Shown piece after piece: positions 41,014-49,063 of a DNA stretch of 64,000 nucleotides. How positions within the stretch are numbered: position 1 is the stretch's first letter; each line of letters begins with the position of its first letter. This DNA is from Vreelandella rituensis. GTDB taxonomy: Bacteria; Pseudomonadota; Gammaproteobacteria; Pseudomonadales; Halomonadaceae. The notes beneath the pieces are model-generated. The model ran no database searches, was not told the DNA's origin, and was given only the letters and a program-made list of their open reading frames with translations. The position numbers and the translations under genes were made by a program. The stretch lies in the NCBI RefSeq assembly GCF_003336665.1, contig NZ_QPIJ01000007.1, positions 33,558 through 97,557 of the forward strand, given 5' to 3'.

Positions 41014-42702
41014 ATGGTTAGCTTCCCCAAGGCTTCAAGCCATCCGTTAACCGATGTTTTTCACTGGCAGGATTGGCCAGAATTCTGCCGGACGGCCTTG
41101 CGGATTGTGGTGCTGATGGTTCTTTTAGCATTGGGCACTCTGATTGTTTATGCAACGGGTGGCACACGCTATGCCTATTCCTATCTGATGCTCTTGCCAG
41201 TGCTGTTGGGGGCTTCCTGGTATGGGATGTACGGCGCGCTTCTGGTGGCGCTTGCGGCAGGATGGTCGATGGCGGCGATGCCGCTCGATGTGAGTGGCAA
41301 TGTTTCGCAAGATACCGCCAGCTGGCTGGTACGCTTAACCATGTATCTTTTGATCGGAGGATTTTCAGGCTTTCTTTTCAGCAGGTTGCGCCACACCTAT
41401 GCTTCTCGAGAGGCATTGATGCGTACTGACCCTGGGTCGGGTCTACCTAATCGAGTCGCGCTTCAGAAGCACCTCAGCCATGCATTGAAGACGGCATCCC
41501 TCAAGGCACAGGTGGGTATAGTGCTGGTGCGGTTGGTTGATATAACCGACGTTCTCGAGGCGATGGGCATGGATGCCTCTGACGAGCTGGTGGCCGAAAT
41601 AGGTCGACGCTTCGATCAATTCGGCTCTCAGGGTGTGGGTATCTACCGTTTCAGCGGTGCGGAGCTTGCCGTGGTGGTGAGCGGCGTCGATCGCGCTTGC
41701 ATCAAGCGAATGGCTCAACGTTTGATCGATCTCGGTGAAGAAAACATCATCGTGCGCGGGGTGCCGGTACGCGTGCAACTGGTCATGGGGAGCAGTCTTT
41801 CGCCACAGGATAGCCTTTCGGCCCCCGGTGAGTTGCTTCGCCAGGCACGTATCGCCTTGTTTTCGGCGACCGAAAAGCAGCGTTCGCATTGCCATTACGA
41901 CTCGTCCTTGACACAGCGCAGCATGGAAACCATTACATTGATCTCACAGGTACGCACCGGCCTTGAGCTCAAGCAATTCGAGTTGCATTTTCAACCCAAA
42001 GTACGCCTTGCCGATGGTCATGTGTGTGGCAATGAGGGGCTGATTCGCTGGCGCAATAAGAACGGCGAATTGCTCGCACCGGGAATGTTCATGCCCAAGG
42101 TGGAAAATACCACGCTGATCTCACCGGTCACGCATTTCGTGATCGGTGAGGCGTGTCAATTCGCTCTTGAACATGAGGGCGTGATCAGCATTAATTTCTC
42201 GATGCGAAATTTGCTCGACGATGACTTGCTCGACGAACTGGAAGCGTTGGTCAAGCAGTTGGGTTTGGCACCTTCACGCCTGGAAATCGAAATTACCGAA
42301 AGTGCGTTAATGCTCGATATGGTGGCCACCAAGCGTGCGTTGGAGCGACTGCGACGCTTTGGCTTTGGGGTTAGCATTGATGATTTCGGTACCGGATTTT
42401 CCTCTTTCGAATATCTGCAGTACCTTCCCATAACCGGTCTCAAGATCGACAAGGCTTTCATAGGTGACCTGGCGGTAAGTGAACGCTCACGCAAGCTTGT
42501 CGCTTGTCTGATCAACGTCGGCCATGCTCTGGAGTTGGAGGTCACCGCAGAAGGTGTCGAGACGTTGGCGCAGCATCGTGCACTGCGAGAGTTGGGCTGT
42601 GACCAGGCCCAGGGCTTTCTTTATTCAAGGGCATTGCCCGCGAAAAAATACAGGCACTGGTGTGACGCCTATGGCGAGCGCCGTGAGTCGCTTTCGGTTT
42701 GA
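41014..42702 (+). CDS. Membrane EAL-domain phosphodiesterase with degenerate GGDEF domain
   Basis: 562 residues. An N-terminal membrane sensor of about four helices (IVVLMVLLALGTLIVYATGG, YLMLLPVLLGASWYGMYGAL) is followed by a GGDEF domain whose signature is altered to FSGAELAVVV, so no cyclase activity is expected. The EAL domain keeps its catalytic set: GNEGLIRWR, INFSMRN, EIEITES, IDDFGTGFSSFEYLQ, KIDKAF and AEGVET. It should hydrolyse c-di-GMP to pGpG, with the GGDEF remnant as a possible GTP sensor. The next gene starts 31 nt downstream. Confidence 0.9.
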   Translation: MVSFPKASSHPLTDVFHWQDWPEFCRTALRIVVLMVLLALGTLIVYATGGTRYAYSYLMLLPVLLGASWYGMYGALLVALAAGWSMAAMPLDVSGNVSQDTASWLVRLTMYLLIGGFSGFLFSRLRHTYASREALMRTDPGSGLPNRVALQKHLSHALKTASLKAQVGIVLVRLVDITDVLEAMGMDASDELVAEIGRRFDQFGSQGVGIYRFSGAELAVVVSGVDRACIKRMAQRLIDLGEENIIVRGVPVRVQLVMGSSLSPQDSLSAPGELLRQARIALFSATEKQRSHCHYDSSLTQRSMETITLISQVRTGLELKQFELHFQPKVRLADGHVCGNEGLIRWRNKNGELLAPGMFMPKVENTTLISPVTHFVIGEACQFALEHEGVISINFSMRNLLDDDLLDELEALVKQLGLAPSRLEIEITESALMLDMVATKRALERLRRFGFGVSIDDFGTGFSSFEYLQYLPITGLKIDKAFIGDLAVSERSRKLVACLINVGHALELEVTAEGVETLAQHRALRELGCDQAQGFLYSRALPAKKYRHWCDAYGERRESLSV

Positions 42703-42732
42703 GCGAGGATGGTCTGAACAAGGATGGTCTCG

Positions 42733-43935
42733 ATGGAAAAGTTCCAGCTCTATTTGGCAGAACAGGTGAGTCATATGGCTTCCAGTACCTCGGCATTATT
42801 GGTGCTGGGAATTTTGCTTTCGGTGAGTATCGTGGTGGATACGATTGCGCGACGTACCTCACTGCCACGTATTTCGTTACTGGTGCTGGTGGGGGTGGGC
42901 TACGCCGTTGTGCAGCAGGTGGTTTTGGGTGAGGCGCATTCACCGCCGCTGGGCGAACTTCGCGAACCCTTGATCAATGTCGCCCTGGTAATGGTGGCGT
43001 TCCTGCTTGGAGGAGAGCTGACGACCGAGCGTCTGAAATCTACTGGGCCGTTGATTCTTATCGTCTCGCTTGCGGTTGTGGTCGGCTCTTTGGCGGTCGT
43101 GTTTGTCGGGCTTGCGCTGTTCGGGTATTCCCTTGCGATTGCGGTGTCGCTGGCGGCGATTTCGGTGGCGACGGACCCTGCCGCGGTGACCGAAGCCATT
43201 CATGACAGCGGAGAGAAAAACCTCAAATCTCGGGTAATCCTGGGGATTGTCGCGATTGATGATGCCTGGGGGATTATCGTATTCGGCTTGTGCATGGCGG
43301 CGCTAGGCTGGTTGCTTTCCGGTAACGGCGCAGAGGCGCTGTTGCATGCCGGGTGGGAATTGGGTGGGGCGGTGCTGCTGGGAGTGGTTCTGGGATTGCC
43401 GGCCGCCTGGCTGACGGGGCGCCTGGAGCCGGGCCGGCCCACTCAGGCGGAAGCGTTGGCGCTAATTTTTCTGATGGCAGGGCTTTCCAGTTACCTGAAT
43501 GTCTCGGCGTTGCTGGTGGCCATGGTGGCAGGGTTCACTATCGTCAATCTATCACCGCACCATACGCGTTCCTTCACGGAAATCGAGCAGATCGAATGGC
43601 CGTTTCTGGTGTTCTTCTTCGTGCTTGCGGGTTCCAGCATCGATCTGAAGTACATGAGTACGGCTAGCTGGCTGATCGCCGCATATTGTGTCTTGCGTCT
43701 GATAGGGCGTTATCTGGGGGGCTATATAGGTGTTCTCGGCGTGAAACGGCGGCAAAAGCTTACCCCCAGGCTGGGGTTGGCGCTGATGCCCCAGGCCGGT
43801 GTGGCGATGGGTATGGCACTATTGGCGGCGGAACGTTTTCCCGAGGAAGGCCACTTGATCGTGGCGACGGTGGTGACCTCCACGATCGTATTTGAATTGT
43901 TCGGCCCGTTGCTGGTAAAAAAAGTGGTTCGATAA
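42733..43935 (+). CDS. Cation:proton antiporter (CPA family)
   Basis: 400 residues from ATG 42733 (AAGGA upstream); ATG 42724 is the alternative. About twelve transmembrane helices. The conserved half-helix region SLAAISVATDPAAVTEAIHD contains the TDP motif, and VAIDDAWGIIVFGLCMAALG the DD pair that carries the ions, as in NhaA/KefB/NapA antiporters. LMPQAGVAMGMALLAAERFP near the end is also typical. A Na+/H+ or K+/H+ exchanger suits a salt-adapted cell. No regulatory RCK domain is attached. Confidence 0.88.
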   Translation: MEKFQLYLAEQVSHMASSTSALLVLGILLSVSIVVDTIARRTSLPRISLLVLVGVGYAVVQQVVLGEAHSPPLGELREPLINVALVMVAFLLGGELTTERLKSTGPLILIVSLAVVVGSLAVVFVGLALFGYSLAIAVSLAAISVATDPAAVTEAIHDSGEKNLKSRVILGIVAIDDAWGIIVFGLCMAALGWLLSGNGAEALLHAGWELGGAVLLGVVLGLPAAWLTGRLEPGRPTQAEALALIFLMAGLSSYLNVSALLVAMVAGFTIVNLSPHHTRSFTEIEQIEWPFLVFFFVLAGSSIDLKYMSTASWLIAAYCVLRLIGRYLGGYIGVLGVKRRQKLTPRLGLALMPQAGVAMGMALLAAERFPEEGHLIVATVVTSTIVFELFGPLLVKKVVR

Positions 43936-43948
43936 GAAGGGGATTCGC

Positions 43949-44779
43949 TTGCACATTAGTGAGATCAATTGTTACCCGGTCAAGTCGCTCAAAGGTATCT
44001 CACTGTCCCAAGCGACCCTGCATGCCACTGGCCTGACATGGGATCGGCACTGGATGCTGGTGGATGCCAGGCAGCGCTTCGTTACCCAGCGCCAACTGCC
44101 AGCATTGGCGACTATCAGCGTTCGCCTGGATGCACGCCAACTGACGCTGGAACATCCATCTATGGCGCCGTTGGCCATTCCGTTGGCGCTTGAAGAACAG
44201 AAATTACGTATCGTCAGTGTATGGAACGACCACTGCAAGGCGTACCCGGAAAGCCGGGAAGTATCCCGCTGGCTGGTCGGTGCACTGGGTGAGCAGGCCC
44301 AAGGGCTTTCCCTGGTACGCTTCGCCGAGGAATTCAAGCGTCCGGTGGAAGAGGACTTTCTACAAGGCGGTCACGCGCATACCCAGTTTGCCGATGGCTA
44401 TCCATTTCTGGTTGCCACCACGGCTTCCTTAAATGCGCTCAACCAGGTATTGGAAAATAAGGGCTTGGCTCCCGTGCCCATGAATCGATTTCGGCCCAAC
44501 ATCGTGCTCGAAGGAGCGACGCCCTGGGCGGAAGATGGCTGGGATACACTCACGGCAGCACAGGGGGCGGCTCGCCTTGGTCTGCGCAGAGCCTGTCAGC
44601 GCTGCAGGATCACCACCATCGACCAGGCGAATGCCGCTATCCCGGTACCCAGCGAGCCGTTGAAAAGCCTGATCGAGATCGGCAACCAGCCAACGCTCAA
44701 GGGGGCTTATTTCGGCCGCAACGCTGTCTTGCTGGAAGGTGAGGGGCAAGCCATCAAAGTGGGGGATACTTGGGGTTGA
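43949..44779 (+). CDS. MOSC domain protein (YcbX-like)
   Basis: 276 residues from TTG 43949, with AAGGGG eight bases upstream; the protein opening ISEINCYPVKSLKGISL is exactly the MOSC N-terminal beta-barrel start, so the TTG is credible. The MOSC core carries the molybdenum-ligand cysteine: MNRFRPNIVLEG, LRRACQRCRITTIDQANA. YcbX-type proteins reduce N-hydroxylated compounds with a molybdenum cofactor. It starts 13 nt after the antiporter stop and overlaps the convergent EamA gene by 26 nt. Confidence 0.88.
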   Translation: MHISEINCYPVKSLKGISLSQATLHATGLTWDRHWMLVDARQRFVTQRQLPALATISVRLDARQLTLEHPSMAPLAIPLALEEQKLRIVSVWNDHCKAYPESREVSRWLVGALGEQAQGLSLVRFAEEFKRPVEEDFLQGGHAHTQFADGYPFLVATTASLNALNQVLENKGLAPVPMNRFRPNIVLEGATPWAEDGWDTLTAAQGAARLGLRRACQRCRITTIDQANAAIPVPSEPLKSLIEIGNQPTLKGAYFGRNAVLLEGEGQAIKVGDTWG

Positions 44780-45656
44780 CCGACACATTGCGTCGCAAAC
44801 GCAGCAATCGAGTGGCGATGGCGGTGCCGAGCAAGGTGATCGTCATGCCGGCGATAATCTGCAGGCTGAGGGTCTCGCCCAGCAGCAAGTAGCCCCAGAG
44901 TAAAGCGCTGACCGGTACCAGAAAGGTAACGGTGGAGGTGGCGGTGGCCCCGGCACTGGCAATGAGGCCGAAGTAAAGCAGAAACGCCAGGGTGGTGCTG
45001 AGCACCGCAAGCGCTACGGCGTTGCCCCAACCCAAAAGGCTGATCGGTTCGTTGGGCCACATCAGAATGCCGGGAACAAGCAGTACCAGGGCAGACATGC
45101 TGGTGCTACCCGCAGCCAGGACGCGAATGGGCAGGTGCGAAAGGTAGGTCTTGGAATAGTTACTGGCAATGCCGTAGCAGAAGGTAGCACCGAGTACCGC
45201 CAGGATGAACCAACCATCACCGCCCAAGGCGAAATCCAGACGGTTGGCCGAGAGCACATAGACGCCGAAGAAGGCCATGGCCAAACCCAAGTATTGTTGG
45301 CGCTGAACCGGGGTAGTGAAAAACAGCGCTCCCAGCAGGGCAGTGAAGATCGGTGTGGTGGCATTGATCAAGGAGGTAAAGCCGGCTTCCAGGCGTGTGG
45401 TTGCCAGAGCCAGCAGCGTGAACGGGAGCACATGGTTGATCACGCCCAGAGCCAATAGAGGGCCTTTGTGTTCCCATATCAGCTTTAGGTAGCGCAGGCT
45501 GAACAGTAAGGGGATCAACAGTAGGGCACCGATACCCATGCGCACCATGATCAGCGGTACCGGGCCGAATTCGGGTACTGCGACCCGCATGAAAATGAAC
45601 GACATGCCCCACAAGGAAGAAAGCAGCAGCAAGCGCAAGGTATCAGCAGCTGACAT
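44754..45656 (-). CDS. EamA/DMT-family exporter
   Basis: 300 residues, ten transmembrane helices in two EamA repeats: LLLLSSLWGMSFIFMRVAVP ... TRLEAGFTSLINATTPIFTA and GWFILAVLGATFCYGIASNY ... LLWGYLLLGETLSLQIIAGM. Such proteins export amino acids or related metabolites; the substrate is unknown. GGAGG precedes ATG 45656. The 3' end overlaps the MOSC gene by 26 nt. Confidence 0.88.
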   Translation of the reverse strand: MSAADTLRLLLLSSLWGMSFIFMRVAVPEFGPVPLIMVRMGIGALLLIPLLFSLRYLKLIWEHKGPLLALGVINHVLPFTLLALATTRLEAGFTSLINATTPIFTALLGALFFTTPVQRQQYLGLAMAFFGVYVLSANRLDFALGGDGWFILAVLGATFCYGIASNYSKTYLSHLPIRVLAAGSTSMSALVLLVPGILMWPNEPISLLGWGNAVALAVLSTTLAFLLYFGLIASAGATATSTVTFLVPVSALLWGYLLLGETLSLQIIAGMTITLLGTAIATRLLRLRRNVSVNPKYPPL

Positions 45657-45790
45657 GCCGCCTCCTTTGTTAATTGGCTAATGGATCAGGTTACGTTTGA
45701 TTAGCGGGCTAGGGAAGTGGGGGCGCTGGTTTTTTGCGGACTTGCGCGCAATGCCCTCCCAGGAGCATACAAGGACAGTTGGATCAGCTA

Positions 45791-45859
45791 CCTTGATAAA
45801 GGCAGCGCCGGCACTTTACGGTGAGCGTCGGTAATACATTTCTGCTTACATTATCAAGG
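45791..45859 (+). promoter_or_regulatory. Long-spaced inverted repeat covering the osmC ribosome site
   Basis: CCTTGATAA (45791-45799) and TTATCAAGG (45851-45859) are perfect 9-bp complements 51 nt apart; the right arm includes the AAGGAG ribosome site (45856-45861) of the osmC-like gene. Could sequester the site in the leader mRNA, or be a pair of operator halves, or be chance. Confidence 0.35.
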
Positions 45860-45867
45860 AGAAACGC

Positions 45868-46290
45868 ATGGATCGTCATGCCACTGCACATTGGGAAGGT
45901 AGCCTTAAAGCGGGTAAAGGCACGGTATCCACTGAAAGCGGAGTTCTGGATGAGAACCCCTACTCGTTCGGCACACGCTTTGAAGAAGAAAAGGGCACCA
46001 ATCCGGAAGAGCTGATTGGTGCCGCTCATGCGGGGTGTTTCTCCATGGCACTTTCCATGATTCTGGGCGAAGATGGCTATGAGCCAACCTCCATCGATAC
46101 CCAGGCGGCTGTCATGCTGTCAAAAACCGATGAGGGCTTCGAAATTTCCAAGATCCATCTGAAGGTCAGGGCCACGATTAGCGAAATCAGCGAAGACGCT
46201 TTCAAGAAGGCAGCGGAGGCGGCCAAGATCAACTGCCCGGTATCCAAGGCGCTGAATGCGGAAATCACCATGGAAGCCCAGCTGGTGTGA
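45868..46290 (+). CDS. osmC: OsmC-family peroxiredoxin
   Basis: 140 residues. Both catalytic cysteines are present in OsmC contexts: EELIGAAHAGCFSMALSMIL and AAKINCPVSKALNAEI. The N-terminal ATAHWEGSLKAGKGTVSTES is the usual opening. OsmC detoxifies organic hydroperoxides and is induced by osmotic and stationary-phase stress. AAGGAG precedes ATG 45868; a clean terminator follows about 100 nt after the stop. Confidence 0.93.
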   Translation: MDRHATAHWEGSLKAGKGTVSTESGVLDENPYSFGTRFEEEKGTNPEELIGAAHAGCFSMALSMILGEDGYEPTSIDTQAAVMLSKTDEGFEISKIHLKVRATISEISEDAFKKAAEAAKINCPVSKALNAEITMEAQLV

Positions 46291-46386
46291 TCGACAACTA
46301 CGTTGGCTGACAAACCATGGGAATCGATAGATATTTCGCTGAGTAAAAGTTGTTGGGCATCAAGAAAATCTGAATGACCAAAGACA

Positions 46387-46418
46387 AGCACAGCCATTTC
46401 AGCGGCTGTGCTTTTTTG
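46387..46418 (+). terminator. Rho-independent terminator downstream of osmC
   Basis: Perfect 10-bp arms AAGCACAGCC / GGCTGTGCTT, 8-nt loop, followed by a run of T. Confidence 0.93.
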
Positions 46419-46578
46419 CGTGGTATCCTGCGCAGTTCTGGTACTAATGATGGCATAAAGCTCATCTTTAAAGATTAAGCCATACGCTCTATTGGTAGCG
46501 TTGACGTATCTGAGCGGACTCTTTATTGTTTGCTTCCGTATGTTGCGTAGCGTTTACATTTTAAATTCTGGAGTTGCC

Positions 46579-47379
46579 GTGGATCTCGCGACACTAATCG
46601 GTCTGGTAGGAGCGGCGGTGCTGGTTAGCGCCGCAGTAATCTTGGGTACATCGCCTGAGGTTTTCATGAACCCTACCGGGCTGTTGCTGGTGGTAGGCGG
46701 CAGCCTGTTCGTGGTGTTGGCGAAATTCAGCCTGACGCAGTTTCGTTTCGCTTTCAAAGCGGTGGCACGGGCTTTCAAATTCCAGCTGCCCAACACCCAG
46801 GAAAGCATTGAAGAACTGGTCGAGCTTTCCAAGATCTCGCGTAAGCGCGGCTTGCTGGCGCTGGAAGACCAGGAGGTCAGTTCCCCTTTCTTGCAGAAAG
46901 GCTTGCAGATGCTGGCGGACGGTTTCAGCGCCGAAATGATCAGTGAGATGATGGGAAAGGAACGCTTGTTGACGTTGGAGCGCAACGAAGCCGGCGGCCA
47001 GGTGTTTTCCGCCTTTGGCGAGGTGGCGCCTTCCATGGGTATGATCGGAACCCTGGTAGGCCTGGTACAGATGCTGGCCAACATGAATGAACCTTCCATG
47101 ATCGGTCCGGCCATGGCCGTGGCCCTGTTGACCACGCTTTATGGAGCGATGATTGCTACCATGGTCGCCAACCCTATTGCTGAAAAGCTGTGGTTGCGAA
47201 TGAATCAGGAAGCCAAGATGCAGCAACTGTGGATTGATGCTGTGCTGGCGATAAAAGGCGACAAGAACCCACGTGTACTGGAACAAATGCTGAACATCTA
47301 TCTGCCGCCGGAACGCCGTGGCAAGGAAGACGAGGCGAGCGCTGAAGGCGCAACGAAACCGGCCGGCGAACAGGCTTGA
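46579..47379 (+). CDS. pomA: Flagellar motor stator protein PomA (sodium type)
   Basis: 266 residues from GTG 46579, supported by CTGGAG six bases upstream and by the family opening DLATLIGLVGAAVLVSAAVI. Four transmembrane helices and a cytoplasmic loop with the torque-generating charged residues (SISRKRGLLALEDQE-type segment near residues 85-105), then GEVAPSMGMIGTLVGLVQML and MAVALLTTLYGAMIATMVAN. MotA/PomA forms the A5B2 stator that drives flagellar rotation. A perfect palindrome ATCTTTAAAGAT (46464-46475) lies about 105 bp upstream. It is followed after 4 nt by pomB. Confidence 0.92.
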   Translation: MDLATLIGLVGAAVLVSAAVILGTSPEVFMNPTGLLLVVGGSLFVVLAKFSLTQFRFAFKAVARAFKFQLPNTQESIEELVELSKISRKRGLLALEDQEVSSPFLQKGLQMLADGFSAEMISEMMGKERLLTLERNEAGGQVFSAFGEVAPSMGMIGTLVGLVQMLANMNEPSMIGPAMAVALLTTLYGAMIATMVANPIAEKLWLRMNQEAKMQQLWIDAVLAIKGDKNPRVLEQMLNIYLPPERRGKEDEASAEGATKPAGEQA

Positions 47380-47383
47380 TGGA

Positions 47384-48379
47384 ATGAGCCAGAAAAATTC
47401 CAAGATACCCGCCTGGATGGTCACCTACGCTGACTTGATGACATTGTTGCTGTGTTTTTTCGTGCTGCTACTCTCATTCGCTGAGATCGATGCGGAGAAA
47501 TTTCGACGCATTGCGGGGGAGCTTTCCAAGGCGTTCGGTGTGCAGCGGGATATTCCAGCGGAACAGATTCCCATGGGCACCAGTGCGGTATTCGATCAGT
47601 TCTCACCGGCGACGCCGGATCGTACCCTGCTCGAACAAATCCGCCAACGTACCATGGAGGAGAGCCCCCAGCTGGAAAGCTTACGTAACATCCTCGATGC
47701 ACGATTACAGCAACAAGTCAGGGCCGTGGCTCAGCAGGTGGAAGACCTGCTGAAAGACTCCATTGAAGAAGGCGTCACTCAGGTGGAGGTGGATCGTCAG
47801 CGAGTGGTGATCCGTATTCAGGAGAAAGGTACCTTCGTTTCCGGTTCGGCCAGTGTGACCAATGAATTTGAAGCCCTGCTGCTGGATATGTCGGAAGTAT
47901 TCAAAGGCTTACCGGGCACGATCGCCATTGACGGCCACACCGATAACATTCCCATCAGTACCCGCCGCTTTCAAAGCAACTGGGATCTTTCCGCCATGCG
48001 CGCGGCCTCGGTGGCCAACGTATTGTTGCTTAATGAAGAACTCTCGCCCGAGCGCCTTGTGGTACAGGGGTTTGCCGATACGCAACCGCGAGCCTCGAAT
48101 GCCACCGGGCAAGGACGCGCCCGGAACCGCCGGGTGGAAATTACCATTGACCTGAGCGAAGCCACTGAAGAGCGTGGTGTCAGGTCCGTAGAGCAATTCA
48201 GCACCCCCGAAACCAGCCCGCCACAGCTCGGCGCGGAAGAAAGCCTTCGACAAGCCGTAGAGCCCTTGCCGATAAGCCCGACTGAGACGAGCGCCGAACC
48301 GTCCACGGCGAACGAGGCGCTGTTCGATGAGACCGTGGAAGAAGTCAATGAGCGCTTCAATCCTCTCTTTCCTGATTGA
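47384..48379 (+). CDS. pomB: Flagellar motor stator protein PomB
   Basis: 331 residues from ATG 47384. The N-terminal plug-helix segment WMVTYADLMTLLLCFFVLLL contains the ion-carrying Asp. The C-terminal OmpA-like peptidoglycan-binding domain is complete: IAIDGHTDNIPISTRRFQSN, WDLSAMRAASVANVLLLN, GQGRARNRRVEITI. The last ~70 residues are an acidic, Pro/Thr-rich tail. It anchors the stator to the cell wall. No other flagellar gene is in the window. Confidence 0.93.
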   Translation: MSQKNSKIPAWMVTYADLMTLLLCFFVLLLSFAEIDAEKFRRIAGELSKAFGVQRDIPAEQIPMGTSAVFDQFSPATPDRTLLEQIRQRTMEESPQLESLRNILDARLQQQVRAVAQQVEDLLKDSIEEGVTQVEVDRQRVVIRIQEKGTFVSGSASVTNEFEALLLDMSEVFKGLPGTIAIDGHTDNIPISTRRFQSNWDLSAMRAASVANVLLLNEELSPERLVVQGFADTQPRASNATGQGRARNRRVEITIDLSEATEERGVRSVEQFSTPETSPPQLGAEESLRQAVEPLPISPTETSAEPSTANEALFDETVEEVNERFNPLFPD

Positions 48380-48397
48380 AATGGGGCCGCGCTAGCG

Positions 48398-49063
48398 TCA
48401 GCGCCTGGACAAGCCTGATGCCGGGTCCGGCAGGCAGGCCACAAGTTCCAGAGCGATTGCCTGGCGCACCAGTTGCGCCAGATTGGTAGCCCCCATGGTT
48501 TTCATTGCCCGCAGTCGATATACCTCGACCGTTTTGCCACTGACCCCAATATGCGCGGCAATTTCCCGGCTGGTCATGCCCTCAGCTACATGCAGAATGA
48601 TCTGTTGCTCCTTGGGTCGCAGCGACTGATAGCGTGCCTGTAGTGCCGCAAGTTGGCTTTGCGCCAAGCGCTCGCGCTGATGCAGGTTAAGGGCTTGCTG
48701 TACGGTATCGATAAGTTGCTGAGGGTTGAAAGGCTTTTCGATGAAATCAAAGGCACCCCCCTTGAGCGCACTTATCGCCATGGGTACATCGCCGTGGCCG
48801 GTCATGATGATGACCGGAAGAGTAATGCCTTCGTCACGCAGTTGTTGATGTACTTGCAAGCCACTCAGGCCGGGCATGCGCACGTCCAGCAAAACGGCGT
48901 CGACTGTGGCTGCCCGGGTAGCCAGGAAAGTTTCCCCGTCGGCATATGCCTGGGTGGCAAGCCCGACGGATTCCAGCAGCCAAGCCAGCGACTCACGCAA
49001 GGCTTGGTCATCATCCACGACGGCAATGCAAGGTAAAGGGTGCGGGGAAAGAGGGTTGCTCAC
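48398..49063 (-). CDS. FixJ-family two-component response regulator
   Basis: 221 residues. Receiver domain with the acidic pocket (IAVVDDDQALR), phospho-acceptor Asp in VDAVLLDVRMPGLSG, switch Thr in VIIMTGHGDVPMAI, and Lys in DFIEKPFNPQQL. A LuxR-type HTH follows (LRPKEQQIILHVAEGMTSRE, GVSGKTVEVYRLRAM). It overlaps the upstream histidine kinase gene by 4 nt, so they form one pair. FixJ/TodT-like regulators of this layout activate transport or catabolic genes. The target is unknown. Confidence 0.92.
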   Translation of the reverse strand: MSNPLSPHPLPCIAVVDDDQALRESLAWLLESVGLATQAYADGETFLATRAATVDAVLLDVRMPGLSGLQVHQQLRDEGITLPVIIMTGHGDVPMAISALKGGAFDFIEKPFNPQQLIDTVQQALNLHQRERLAQSQLAALQARYQSLRPKEQQIILHVAEGMTSREIAAHIGVSGKTVEVYRLRAMKTMGATNLAQLVRQAIALELVACLPDPASGLSRR

